This document shows positions 25,964 to 34,084 of a DNA stretch of 47,104 nucleotides, piece after piece. The stretch lies in IMG/VR virus record IMGVR_UViG_3300031999_000044, positions 1-47,104 of that record. One strand, given 5' to 3'. The translations under genes were made by a program, and so were the position numbers. A model generated the notes under the pieces. It saw only the letters and a list, made by a program, of their open reading frames with translations, did no database searches and had not been told where the DNA came from. Position 1 is the stretch's first letter; each line of letters opens with the position of its first letter. The stretch comes from a virus.

Positions 25964-27085
25964 TTATTCCTCTTCAAAAACTTTATCAACTTTGTCTAAA
26001 TCACTTGCAATTTGATCAACTTCTAAAAAAGATCCTAAATCAATATCCAAATCTTCTTTTGGACCATATATAATTATCATCTTGCTCGCAATTTTCTTCA
26101 AAATAAATTCTTCTAAGTCAGGATTTTCTTTCAATGTTTTCAACCAACCTGCTGACTGAAAGGTATATTCTTTACCGTCTGCTACAATTTTCTTCCAAGC
26201 TGTACCTGACACAATTTCAAGCTCTTCAAGATAAGTCAACCAACTTTGCTTGTCTGAAATTCCATAATCATAAAAGATTGGCATCTCAACAGTTCGAAAA
26301 CCGGGACCTAATTTATTCTTAAATATCTTGACAACCATGTGAATTCCCAACACATCCTTTGTTTTTGGGTTAATAATTTTTTGTCTAGTACTCAATTTCA
26401 TTCTAACTGATGCGTAAAAACTCAAAGCTCGACCATGACCCGTCGTATCTGGATCCCCGAAGGCAATCCCAATTTTTGTACGAAGTTGATTCGTAACAAC
26501 AAGAGCAATTCTTTCTTTCTTAATTGTTCCGCAAATCTTCCTCAAACCTTTAGACATAATTCTGGCCTGCACTGCCATTTGCTTTGTTGGATCAAATTCA
26601 TCTTCTAGTTCAACCCTGGCTGGGGTGGCTCCCACGCTATCCCATACAATAAGTGTCAAAACATTTGGAAATTGCTGCCTAATTTTAGCTATAGTTTTAT
26701 CAATATAAATAAAAACTTCTTCAAGGCAATCCAGATTCTCCTTGTAGCAAAAACCCTTTTGGTGATTAATTCCAATTCTCAAGGAGAATCCCTTGTCAAA
26801 GCTATGTTCCGTATCGATAAAAACCACAACTCCATTCTTTTTCTGAGCATTAGCCGCCAAATGAGCGCACAAAAGAGTCTTGCCCGAAGAATTTTCACCA
26901 ATTATTTCCGTGATTCTTCCAACTGGTACTCCCCCGTTTTCTCTATTTGCAATAGCATAGTCAAGTAAAGTTGAACCAGTGGGGATAAACTCGTTCACCT
27001 CTTCCATTTCGTCGCCTTCCAGAATCACCTTCAAATCCTTTTCCAGGTTGCTTATTTCCTTTTCTTCGCTCTTCTTCTTCGCCAT
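25964..27085 (-). CDS. RecA/UvsX-like recombinase
   Basis: 373 residues from the ATG at 27085, chosen because GGAGAAATAATAAC precedes it and earlier codons overlap the previous gene. Walker A GENSSGKT (63-70), then FIDTEHSFD, Walker B LTLIVWDSVGATP and the L2-region VTNQLRTKIG. Strand exchange for recombination-dependent replication and repair, fitting the gp32-like SSB one gene away. Confidence 0.92.
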   Translation of the reverse strand: MAKKKSEEKEISNLEKDLKVILEGDEMEEVNEFIPTGSTLLDYAIANRENGGVPVGRITEIIGENSSGKTLLCAHLAANAQKKNGVVVFIDTEHSFDKGFSLRIGINHQKGFCYKENLDCLEEVFIYIDKTIAKIRQQFPNVLTLIVWDSVGATPARVELEDEFDPTKQMAVQARIMSKGLRKICGTIKKERIALVVTNQLRTKIGIAFGDPDTTGHGRALSFYASVRMKLSTRQKIINPKTKDVLGIHMVVKIFKNKLGPGFRTVEMPIFYDYGISDKQSWLTYLEELEIVSGTAWKKIVADGKEYTFQSAGWLKTLKENPDLEEFILKKIASKMIIIYGPKEDLDIDLGSFLEVDQIASDLDKVDKVFEEE

Positions 27086-27089
27086 GTTA

Positions 27090-27314
27090 TTATTTCTCCT
27101 CAATCCAAATAAATTCACTTAAAACGTTTTTATTTTTTTTATTTACTGTGAGCAAATCGCCCTTCTCAAAGTAATTGATTGTCACTTCAACATCAAATGG
27201 AAATCCCTTTGAATACTCCTTCAAATGTTTCCCGTAGGGATTCTTTGGCTTCTCTTCAAAATCAATCTGCTCGCTATTTAATGCTATCAAAAGCCTGCTC
27301 AAGACTTTGTTCAT
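27090..27314 (-). CDS. Small hypothetical protein between SSB and RecA
   Basis: 74 residues if the ATG at 27314 is used, which overlaps the SSB gene by 41 nt; a later non-ATG start just after the SSB stop is possible. The region downstream of residue 20 (NPYGKHLKEYSKGFPFDVEV) looks like a folded small domain. No family recognised. Longer readings upstream lie inside SSB and are not supported. Confidence 0.5.
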   Translation of the reverse strand: MNKVLSRLLIALNSEQIDFEEKPKNPYGKHLKEYSKGFPFDVEVTINYFEKGDLLTVNKKNKNVLSEFIWIEEK

Positions 27315-28110
27315 CGTTATTGTCGAAAATTTTGTCAATTTTTTGCATATCATCTTTAAGTTCATCTTTTTCTTCTCCTTGTTTCTTTCCTTGAATTGTT
27401 TTACCTTTTGGATCCTCTGAAACATCCAACCACTTGTCCACAATCTTTCTGATTTCAACCTCAGACATTGGCTTAAAAACATCTTCAATTTTTGGAATAT
27501 TATTTAATATTTCTTTTATTTCTATGTCGGTTTTTGCCAGTCTTGATTCTTTTCTTGCAAAAGAAAAATCAGGAATAGCAAACATACTACGCTCAGACTT
27601 TGTTGATGTAATTTCCATGTCTAACCCGGTCAACTCATCGAAAAATTCTGAAAAATCCGGCTTGCACAAATACGTTAAAATTTTATCATAAATTTTCTTA
27701 CTATGCACATAAAACTTTGGAATAAATTTTGGGTCTGCTCTGTCAATTAACAGGGAAATATACCTGTCCGACGCAAACATCTTCTTCGCTAATTCCTTAT
27801 CTTGCGGATCTTTTGAGTTCCACAATTGAGTTGCCAATTCGCACACTGGACAACAGTCGCCCAATTTGTTTTTATACAAACACATCACCGTATATTTCCC
27901 TGCTACGCCATAATGAAAAAATCTTTGTTGTGCAGCATCTTGCACATCTTCCGCAAATGGATATCTAATGAGACGCACAAGGTTTGGTTCGTCTTGTTTT
28001 GGTCTCCAAATTCTACTTGACTTCTCGTCCCTTTGTTGGCTTTTAAACGCCTTTGGGTTTCTTAGTTGTTCTATCTTCTGTTTCAAAATTTCTGGATCAA
28101 ACTTTTGCAT
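27274..28110 (-). CDS. Single-stranded DNA binding protein (T4 gp32-like)
   Basis: 278 residues. A zinc site H66, C77, C86/87, C90 (HYGVAG...CCPVC) is at the same positions as in T4 gp32, within an OB-like core carrying many aromatic and basic residues. The C-terminal third is strongly acidic (GEEKDELKDDMQKIDKIFD), as needed for partner binding. Coats single-stranded DNA and organises the replisome. Confidence 0.88.
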   Translation of the reverse strand: MQKFDPEILKQKIEQLRNPKAFKSQQRDEKSSRIWRPKQDEPNLVRLIRYPFAEDVQDAAQQRFFHYGVAGKYTVMCLYKNKLGDCCPVCELATQLWNSKDPQDKELAKKMFASDRYISLLIDRADPKFIPKFYVHSKKIYDKILTYLCKPDFSEFFDELTGLDMEITSTKSERSMFAIPDFSFARKESRLAKTDIEIKEILNNIPKIEDVFKPMSEVEIRKIVDKWLDVSEDPKGKTIQGKKQGEEKDELKDDMQKIDKIFDNNDEQSLEQAFDSIK

Positions 28111-28130
28111 TTCTTTCTCCTTTAAATTGT

Positions 28131-28409
28131 TTATAAATCTAAAATAATCTTTTTTATTTTTTTTCTTTTGTGTGGTTTAAATTTTCTTTCTTCTTTTTCA
28201 ATCTCCTTTTCTAATTTTTCAACTATATATTCTTTCTCTTTTAGTTCTTGTGCTTCTTCTTTTGTCAATCCTTGTGCATCCAATTCTTGCACATCTTCTA
28301 TGACCAAAATTAGTTCTTCTTTGGGCATTTGATGTTTATCTGTCTCTTTAATTTCTTCTTCAAATGATTTTCTTTTAAAAGAATCAAATGACGCTCTACT
28401 TTTATTCAT
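28131..28409 (-). CDS. Charged coiled-coil protein
   Basis: 92 residues from the ATG at 28409, preferred because AAGGGG precedes it and it lies two bases after the upstream stop. The longer start at 28448 has no binding site. Lys/Glu-rich helix (EAQELKEKEYIVEKLEKEI) with a very basic tail (KPHKRKKIKK). Function unknown. Confidence 0.55.
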   Translation of the reverse strand: MNKSRASFDSFKRKSFEEEIKETDKHQMPKEELILVIEDVQELDAQGLTKEEAQELKEKEYIVEKLEKEIEKEERKFKPHKRKKIKKIILDL

Positions 28410-28411
28410 CT

Positions 28412-28750
28412 CTAATTTTCCCCTTGCTCTTTCATTTTGTTTTGACATTCTATATATGCATCACCATATTCAGTTTCATTATCACATTCTTCTTCTTGAT
28501 CGGTTTCTTCTTTTTCCCCAACAACTATAACAAATCCATCTTCATTTGAAGCGAAAAATGAATCAAAAAAATTAACATTATTTTCGTCCCATACGTGAAT
28601 GCAACATTTTTTGGACAAGTAATTTAAAAATTTTGCGACATTTTCAGGATCTACATTAAACTTTTCACTTGCTTTTTTAATTGTTTTTATCGAATCCTTA
28701 ATGTACTTTTGATAATCTTTTTCTTCTTTGGTCAACTTATCTTTTGTCAT
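28412..28750 (-). CDS. Hypothetical acidic protein
   Basis: 112 residues. Basic helical N-terminal half, hydrophobic middle (FVIVVGE) and a very acidic tail (EETDQEEECDNETEYGD). Lies in a run of small charged genes between SSB and the family A polymerase. Not recognised. Confidence 0.55.
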   Translation of the reverse strand: MTKDKLTKEEKDYQKYIKDSIKTIKKASEKFNVDPENVAKFLNYLSKKCCIHVWDENNVNFFDSFFASNEDGFVIVVGEKEETDQEEECDNETEYGDAYIECQNKMKEQGEN

Positions 28751-28777
28751 TTCTTTCTCCTTTAAAATTTATTTTTT

Positions 28778-29230
28778 TTATTTATTATGTTCGCCATCAT
28801 CACAAAAATCACAACAGTCGCGATGAGCTTCTTGGGCTTGCCATTTTGCCGTTTCTTCCTCATCTTCCTCTTCATCGCACCCACAAGCACATTTATAACA
28901 TTCATGATTGTCACAATAGTGTTTATCAATCTCACAGTCTTCTTGTTCGCAAGAACCACAAACATCTAAAAATTTAGGTTTTCTTTTTTCATAATGTTCA
29001 ATTGCTTCTCTTGTATCTTGACAATCTTCACAATCACAGTCTTCTCCTTCTAAAATTTCTTTATCCCTGCAATCTTCCTTGTTTAATACTGGACCATCCT
29101 CATCTTCTGGTGCATACAAATTTTCTTCTTCGTCCTCATCGTCGCTATTATAACTTTTTATCAAAAAATTAATTATTTTTTTTGTTGTGCATAATTCTTC
29201 ATAAATTTCTGTATCAAAAGTAATTTTCAT
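28778..29230 (-). CDS. Cysteine- and acid-rich protein
   Basis: 150 residues with about twenty cysteines from residue 14 onward, in groups such as CDCEDC, CGSCEQEDC, CYKCACGC and CCDFC, embedded in long acidic runs (NSDDEDEEEN). The composition is that of a metal-binding protein, possibly zinc storage or a protein that mimics nucleic acid. No known family is seen. Confidence 0.6.
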   Translation of the reverse strand: MKITFDTEIYEELCTTKKIINFLIKSYNSDDEDEEENLYAPEDEDGPVLNKEDCRDKEILEGEDCDCEDCQDTREAIEHYEKRKPKFLDVCGSCEQEDCEIDKHYCDNHECYKCACGCDEEEDEEETAKWQAQEAHRDCCDFCDDGEHNK

Positions 29231-29243
29231 AATTTGATCTCCT

Positions 29244-29453
29244 TTAATTTAGCATTTTCTTTCTTTTATCTTTTAATTTTTCTAATTCCTTTTCATATGT
29301 TTTTTGTTTCTCAAATATATAGTCCAATAATTCTTTTAACTCTTCATTTGATAAATCTTTTGTCATAACATCTACATAATCACTTAATCCTTCATCACCC
29401 CTCAAAGAAACTTCAAAAACTTTTTCATATATGTCCAATAGTTTTTTGGTCAT
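29244..29453 (-). CDS. Small helical protein
   Basis: 69 residues, acidic then Lys-rich coiled coil (KQKTYEKELEKLKDKRKK). Its ATG overlaps the polymerase stop by four bases, so it is co-translated with it. Confidence 0.55.
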   Translation of the reverse strand: MTKKLLDIYEKVFEVSLRGDEGLSDYVDVMTKDLSNEELKELLDYIFEKQKTYEKELEKLKDKRKKMLN

Positions 29454-30766
29454 TTAATTTCCTTCAAATCGAATAAATTTTTACCTGCTTTAATTTCAAC
29501 TGGAAAATTAAACTCAATACCCGTCTCATATTTCATAATATACCATATTTTTTTTACGATGTCAAGTTCTTTTTTATTTATTTCAAAAATAATTGAATCA
29601 TGAAATGGAAAAAGAATCTTTGATTTACATTTATTCTCTTTTAAGTAATCAAATATCTTACAAAAAACATTAATTAATATATCAGCTTCCAAAGAATCAA
29701 TATAATTCTTAAAAACCGTTCTTTCTTCCTCTTCATTAAAATACAAAACTCTTCCAAATATATTTTTTATTTTTTTATTTATGCGCACATTCTCATATAT
29801 CTCTTTTCGCAATGCTCTTATTTGACCAACTTCTTTCTCAATTGTTTCATTTGGTTGATCGTTAAACATCCAGACTAATAAGTTTCTTTTATTTTCTTCT
29901 CTGTTTCCTTCAAATATTGAATAAATATCTTCTATAGCGGCCATTCTATTCCTAAATTCTTCATTTTCAATTTGAGACATTGCTATTCTAGGCTGAAAAC
30001 ATTTGTAATCCATTTGCACAAGATAGTGATCATCACAAGAAATCAACATCCGACGTGATTCTTTTTTTAGTCCATATAAATTAACAAAACCATTTGAGCA
30101 AGTCATTCTTCCATCTTTTGCTCCCAATGGATTAATATTAACTTTTATTTTTTTTTCTTTTATGTGCTTTTTTATCAATGGTAAGTCTCTTTGGCACTCT
30201 TCGGTCGCATTGTTCAAATCAACATTTATTTCGTTCTTGTTTGTTTCGGCTACATAACAAATAAATTTGAAAAATACCTTTTCATAATATTCCAATATTT
30301 CTTTGTCTTTAAAGTTGTTAAATAATTCTAATATAATATTTGCTCTTTCTTCATAAAACGAATCAATTAGTTGTTTTGGAAAAGCATCATAAACATTAAA
30401 ATTTAAGAAGTTTATTTTCGTATTTTTATAACTATTAATTTGGGCTTCTAATTTTGAAGATAATAAATTTATTTTTTTTATTTTTTCTTCGCCGAGAATT
30501 TCTTTGACCAAGTCAATAAATTGATCAACTTTATGTCCTTTTAGCCGATATAGTATTTTTACATCGTATATGAACAAGTTAAATATATTAGATTGTTTAA
30601 AAAAATCAAAGTATATTGCTTGTTCGTCAGCAGAAATTATTGCGTTCGATTCGGAGGTGCTTTGACAAGTTTGCTGCATGTAGAGTTTGGGATTAAAATG
30701 ACAAAGAGATAGGACGTTTTTATAGTTAAGAATTTGGTCAATAATGACGAAGTGATTATCAAGCAT
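29450..30766 (-). CDS. Family A DNA polymerase-like protein without exonuclease domain
   Basis: 438 residues. The palm motifs are present: motif A VQMDYKCFQPRIAM (D253), motif B with R289 and K293 and Phe at the tyrosine position, and motif C FPFHDSI (H389, D390). The usual HDE is HDS, so one acidic residue is replaced by Ser. Template-contact GRMTCSNGFVNLYGL and an EADIL segment also match. No 3'-5' exonuclease is seen; the first 200 residues are unrecognised. A possible gap-filling or translesion helper to the DnaE polymerase. Two in-frame CGG codons (30050-30052, 30545-30547) read normally. Confidence 0.75.
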   Translation of the reverse strand: MLDNHFVIIDQILNYKNVLSLCHFNPKLYMQQTCQSTSESNAIISADEQAIYFDFFKQSNIFNLFIYDVKILYRLKGHKVDQFIDLVKEILGEEKIKKINLLSSKLEAQINSYKNTKINFLNFNVYDAFPKQLIDSFYEERANIILELFNNFKDKEILEYYEKVFFKFICYVAETNKNEINVDLNNATEECQRDLPLIKKHIKEKKIKVNINPLGAKDGRMTCSNGFVNLYGLKKESRRMLISCDDHYLVQMDYKCFQPRIAMSQIENEEFRNRMAAIEDIYSIFEGNREENKRNLLVWMFNDQPNETIEKEVGQIRALRKEIYENVRINKKIKNIFGRVLYFNEEEERTVFKNYIDSLEADILINVFCKIFDYLKENKCKSKILFPFHDSIIFEINKKELDIVKKIWYIMKYETGIEFNFPVEIKAGKNLFDLKEIK

Positions 30767-30773
30767 ATTTTAA

Positions 30774-30802
30774 ATAATACAACAAAAAAATTATTTTGTC
30801 AA
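30774..30802 (-). promoter_or_regulatory. Sigma70-type promoter at the early/late boundary
   Basis: Minus-strand TTGACA (30797-30802), 17 nt, TATTAT (30774-30779), reading into the family A polymerase. It marks the start of the replication gene block. Confidence 0.8.
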
Positions 30803-30810
30803 GGGTTTTT

Positions 30811-30850
30811 TTGAAAATTATTTTGAATATTATTTGAGAATTATTTGAGC
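30811..30850. repeat. Short imperfect tandem repeats
   Basis: On the plus strand three near-copies of TTGAAAATTATT, TTGAATATTATT and TGAGAATTATT stand in a row between the hub-like gene stop and the promoter at the boundary of the two gene blocks. No hairpin or terminator is evident here. Confidence 0.4.
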
Positions 30851-30853
30851 AAG

Positions 30854-32620
30854 TTAGTTCCACAAGAAAGAAAATTTTGTAAAAAACCCCTCAGGTGTTA
30901 TCGTATGTGTCACGTCTATTATTTTATAAATCCCGTCAATAAAATAAATACCCGAATCAATAAAAATAGCCTTAAAAGGTTTCCACTCTGGAGTACCAAT
31001 AACAGTCATTTCTCCTTTTATTGGCAATGTTAAAGGCGTCTGAGGTGTAAATTGTCCTGCTAAACCCGGCAAAACAAAATTTCTCATGTCTAAAGCCCTA
31101 TTCTCCTCCGTTTGACATATTAATACCTCTTTCATTCCCGGAGCTAAATTTGTAGTAAATGAAATATTTTTTATAAAAGAATTTGCATGTCCTAATTTTA
31201 TTGTCGGGATGCCATATTTGTCCATGATTTGTTGTTTTAAGATTCCAGATGCTGCTTTTCCGGTTGGCATTTCTTTTGTCGTTATTGGAATATCTTTTTT
31301 TGAATCCATCAAATAAATTTCAAAAATAGATTTTTCGTTTGATCCGGCCCCCTCTATTCTGTTTGTCATATAAATTTCTATTTCGGGAAAATTCACCTCT
31401 TCTTGTCCTTTCAAAAAGGGTTCCCAATTGGCTGGGGTTGTAATGTATTTTCTCAACTTAGTCAATAAATCATTTATCGTTAAAGACTGCGTTGCTGTTA
31501 TGGTTTTTGTAACTCCCAATTCTTTTATAAACCTATCCCAAATAATAGGAAAATCACCAATATTTTTAAAAAAAGAAACCTTTGTATCGTCGTTAAAGTC
31601 ACCAAAAATGAAACTTAATTTTTTAAAATTTGGAATAGTATTTGTAAATATATTATCTAGTGTAGCGGTGCACAATATCTCAACAACATCTCTAACTCTA
31701 ACAATTTTTTTAAAATTCCCTTTCATATATTTTTCTTTATCTGTTGTTTTATGACTCAAATCAAGACACAACAATTCATAATTATTTTTTATCTGCCCTC
31801 TTGTTCTTTGTTCTGCATTTGTTAAAGAAGTTCTATATTGTTCCAATAATTTATATTCATTAGAACCTTGTTTATTGTTGTCTTTTAATTTTTGTTGCTC
31901 TGTTTTTACGTATTCTAAATATGCTTCCAATTGTTTATATCTTCTTTCTATTCCGTCTATCTGATATGTACTAGCAAATAAATCATACATTTTTGATGTT
32001 GCAACATTAGTCATAACGTCACCAATATAAACACTTCCAACAGAATCCCTGAAAGCCGAGCAATTAACCGTTAAATCTACTTCTCCGGCTTCGTTGTAAC
32101 TTATACTATAATCAACAGTACTTATATTTAGGCACTCTTTTTGATTCAGCAAAGAATCAGTTTTTGCGTTACTCCAACCATATTTTAATCTAAGAGGAGC
32201 ATTCGGGAATAAAAATGAAACCAAATCAACGTTGGTCATTAAACTTGGTTTGTGTATTTTTATATCTATTCTAACTTTAAAAGTATTTATAAATCCACTA
32301 TTTGATGTATCTAATTTTATTTCAACGCCTTTTAGAGACATATTGGGTCTATCAGGATATCTTTGATCTAAACTGCCTAATTTTGTCATGTCTATTTGGC
32401 TTTGAAAATATTCTATGCTTAAATCTTTTATAACTTTACCGTCTAAATCAATTAATTCTAAACTAATATATGGCATACTTTGAGCAAGTTCAAGAGGGGT
32501 TATATCTTGTAATTTTGTATCAAAATTTTTTGGAAAAGTAAAAAGAGGATTATTCGCATATTCGGGGTATTGCGATAACGTTTGATCTTTTTGGGGAGGT
32601 ATAAATTTTATTTCAGCCAT
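30854..32620 (-). CDS. Putative baseplate/tail hub structural protein
   Basis: 588 residues. LRLKYGW and a strand-rich N-terminal half resemble hub and tail-spike-base proteins of myoviruses, and the C-terminal GTPEWKPFKAIFIDSGIYFIDG with THTITPEGFFTKF is typical of hub proteins that fold as tail-tube-like barrels. Its place next to the gp53-like and tape-measure genes supports a baseplate role. A helical insert lies around 225-265. Contains no in-frame CGG. Exact T4 counterpart uncertain (gp27-like is a guess). Confidence 0.6.
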   Translation of the reverse strand: MAEIKFIPPQKDQTLSQYPEYANNPLFTFPKNFDTKLQDITPLELAQSMPYISLELIDLDGKVIKDLSIEYFQSQIDMTKLGSLDQRYPDRPNMSLKGVEIKLDTSNSGFINTFKVRIDIKIHKPSLMTNVDLVSFLFPNAPLRLKYGWSNAKTDSLLNQKECLNISTVDYSISYNEAGEVDLTVNCSAFRDSVGSVYIGDVMTNVATSKMYDLFASTYQIDGIERRYKQLEAYLEYVKTEQQKLKDNNKQGSNEYKLLEQYRTSLTNAEQRTRGQIKNNYELLCLDLSHKTTDKEKYMKGNFKKIVRVRDVVEILCTATLDNIFTNTIPNFKKLSFIFGDFNDDTKVSFFKNIGDFPIIWDRFIKELGVTKTITATQSLTINDLLTKLRKYITTPANWEPFLKGQEEVNFPEIEIYMTNRIEGAGSNEKSIFEIYLMDSKKDIPITTKEMPTGKAASGILKQQIMDKYGIPTIKLGHANSFIKNISFTTNLAPGMKEVLICQTEENRALDMRNFVLPGLAGQFTPQTPLTLPIKGEMTVIGTPEWKPFKAIFIDSGIYFIDGIYKIIDVTHTITPEGFFTKFSFLWN

Positions 32621-33792
32621 TATTTTTTGCCCCTTGGCTTGGGCTTTAATATACCAAGTTCTTTAAGATCTTTTTTCTTCCACATCACACTATTTGGATA
32701 TTCTTCATGAAACCACGCAAACTTTTTCATCCCTTTTTCGTATTCTCTTCCTTTTAATTCAATATAAATGTCATATTCTGGGAGATAAAAATCTACAAAA
32801 TAAACATAATTATCCTTTTCGTTATAAAATGGAATGTCTTTTTCAAAATCTATTTTTGATATATTTAATGCTTCAATAAAAAATTTTTCATAACTTGCAG
32901 TCCAAACTACTTCTTTTCCTGTTTTCCAATGAATTGCAGAGCCTGAATTTTTTTGAGACTTAGCAACTTTTAATGCAATGTCAGGATTTTGAGATGGGTA
33001 ATCGCACCCATATTTTGCTTGACAAGTTTGTCTGGATTTTTCTCTAACTTGTTCGGATTGCATTGCATATTCACAACCATGATTTTTTAAATTTGTTTCT
33101 TTTATTTTTTCTTTCGTTTTTTCCAAGCAAAAAACATTCTCAACACCAAAATTTTTTATAAAAGTTTCTCTCTTTTTTTGTTTTATGTCTTCAGATTGAC
33201 TTGCATTTTCTACTCCATGTCTATTTAACATTGTTTGTTTTATTTTTTTTCTAATTTCTTTATTTTGAAATGTAAAATTACAACCATATACTTCTTGACA
33301 AGTTTGTTTAGTTTTTTCTTGAATTTCTTTTGATTGCATTGGATATTTATAACCATATTTTTTTTCGCAAGTCTGTCTTGATTTTTCTCTTACCTCTTCA
33401 GATTGCATTGGATATTCTACGCCACGCCTTTTTAAATTTGTTTGTTTTATTTTTTGTTTAACTTGTTCAGATTGTAAAGCACTTTCAACTCCCAATCTTT
33501 CTAAATTTGTTTGTTTTATTTTTTGTTTAACTTGCTCAGATTGAGTTGTATATTCGCACCCATATTTATTTTTACAAGTTTGTTTTCTATTTTCATTTGC
33601 TCTTTTGGGATGGCAGTGGCCCTTTAAAACATTATGTATAAATGCCCACCATTCATCGTTTGGAAAATCTTTATCGATAAACCTACATTTTGTTGAACTG
33701 TCAATATAAGTTGATTCGTCTAAAATTACAATATTACCACAAATTTCAAATAATTTTTGTTTATATTTTTCTATTAGTAATTTTTTTGCCAT
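32620..33792 (-). CDS. Modular PD-(D/E)xK homing-type endonuclease, intact
   Basis: 390 residues from the ATG at 33792 (AGGA upstream); upstream codons in the same frame belong to the gp53-like gene. One N-terminal module (CGNIVILDESTYID...CRFIDKDFPNDEWW) is followed by eight short KYG/RHGVE-type repeats. The nuclease core is YFVDFYLPEYDIYIELKGRE. The end, EEYPNSVMWKKKDLKELGIL, matches the family. The active-site motif reads TTA AAA GGA with no extra C. Its stop overlaps the hub-like ATG by one base. Confidence 0.8.
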   Translation of the reverse strand: MAKKLLIEKYKQKLFEICGNIVILDESTYIDSSTKCRFIDKDFPNDEWWAFIHNVLKGHCHPKRANENRKQTCKNKYGCEYTTQSEQVKQKIKQTNLERLGVESALQSEQVKQKIKQTNLKRRGVEYPMQSEEVREKSRQTCEKKYGYKYPMQSKEIQEKTKQTCQEVYGCNFTFQNKEIRKKIKQTMLNRHGVENASQSEDIKQKKRETFIKNFGVENVFCLEKTKEKIKETNLKNHGCEYAMQSEQVREKSRQTCQAKYGCDYPSQNPDIALKVAKSQKNSGSAIHWKTGKEVVWTASYEKFFIEALNISKIDFEKDIPFYNEKDNYVYFVDFYLPEYDIYIELKGREYEKGMKKFAWFHEEYPNSVMWKKKDLKELGILKPKPRGKK

Positions 33793-33803
33793 TATTAATC
33801 CTA

Positions 33804-34084
33804 TTAAATTAAACCTAAAAAATCTTGAATATTTATCGGAATTTTTAATATTTTTCCGAGGTTCAAATTCAAACGCCCATTCAAAATCATTCAATATGGC
33901 AATTACATACCAATATCCGTGAATCTCCCAAGTATTTATGAGCTAAAACATCCAATCGATCTTCACCTGTAGTTCTAATATTAATACATTGAATTCTATC
34001 CAAATCTTCTTGAGCAATGCTGTTACAACTTTCTAAATATTTTTTGTTTATTAAATTTAAATTTCTATATCTACTTATAGCCAT
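33804..34084 (-). CDS. Baseplate wedge gp53-like protein, two +1 recoding sites
   Basis: No single frame spans this gene. Frame zero stops at 33887. Skipping one base at CGG 33917-33919 and again at 33856-33858 yields 92 residues: LDVLAHKYLGDS-G-YWYVIAILNDFEWAFEFEP-G-KILKIPINI and on to DFLGLI. This matches LysM/gp53-type wedge proteins (YLGD-YW-VIA and a P-G-L-IP end). The 281-nt span is exactly 93 codons plus two. The start overlaps the previous gene as TAATG, and the recoded stop falls 11 nt before the next ATG. Confidence 0.8.
33856..33858 (-). other. CGG +1 recoding site (gp53-like, second)
   Basis: Reading after the first shift gives GAA CCT CGG AAA AAT. Skipping the C gives GGA AAA ATA TTA, restoring FEPGKILKIP, where Gly is the family residue. 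Without the shift the frame runs on into the endonuclease as unrelated sequence. Confidence 0.8.
33917..33919 (-). other. CGG +1 recoding site (gp53-like, first)
   Basis: Codon 56: GAT TCA CGG ATA TTG. Frame zero ends nine codons later. With one base skipped the next residues are YWYVIAILND. Here either Gly (C skipped) or Arg (CGG read, A skipped) would fit the family. Confidence 0.8.

Noticed and set aside
27315-27488. Upstream extension of the 27090 gene
   Set aside because: It lies wholly inside the SSB gene in another frame and looks like composition-driven sequence.
32620-33894. Endonuclease N-terminal extension from 33894
   Set aside because: Those residues are the C-terminal part of the gp53-like protein in its recoded frame; the real start is at 33792.
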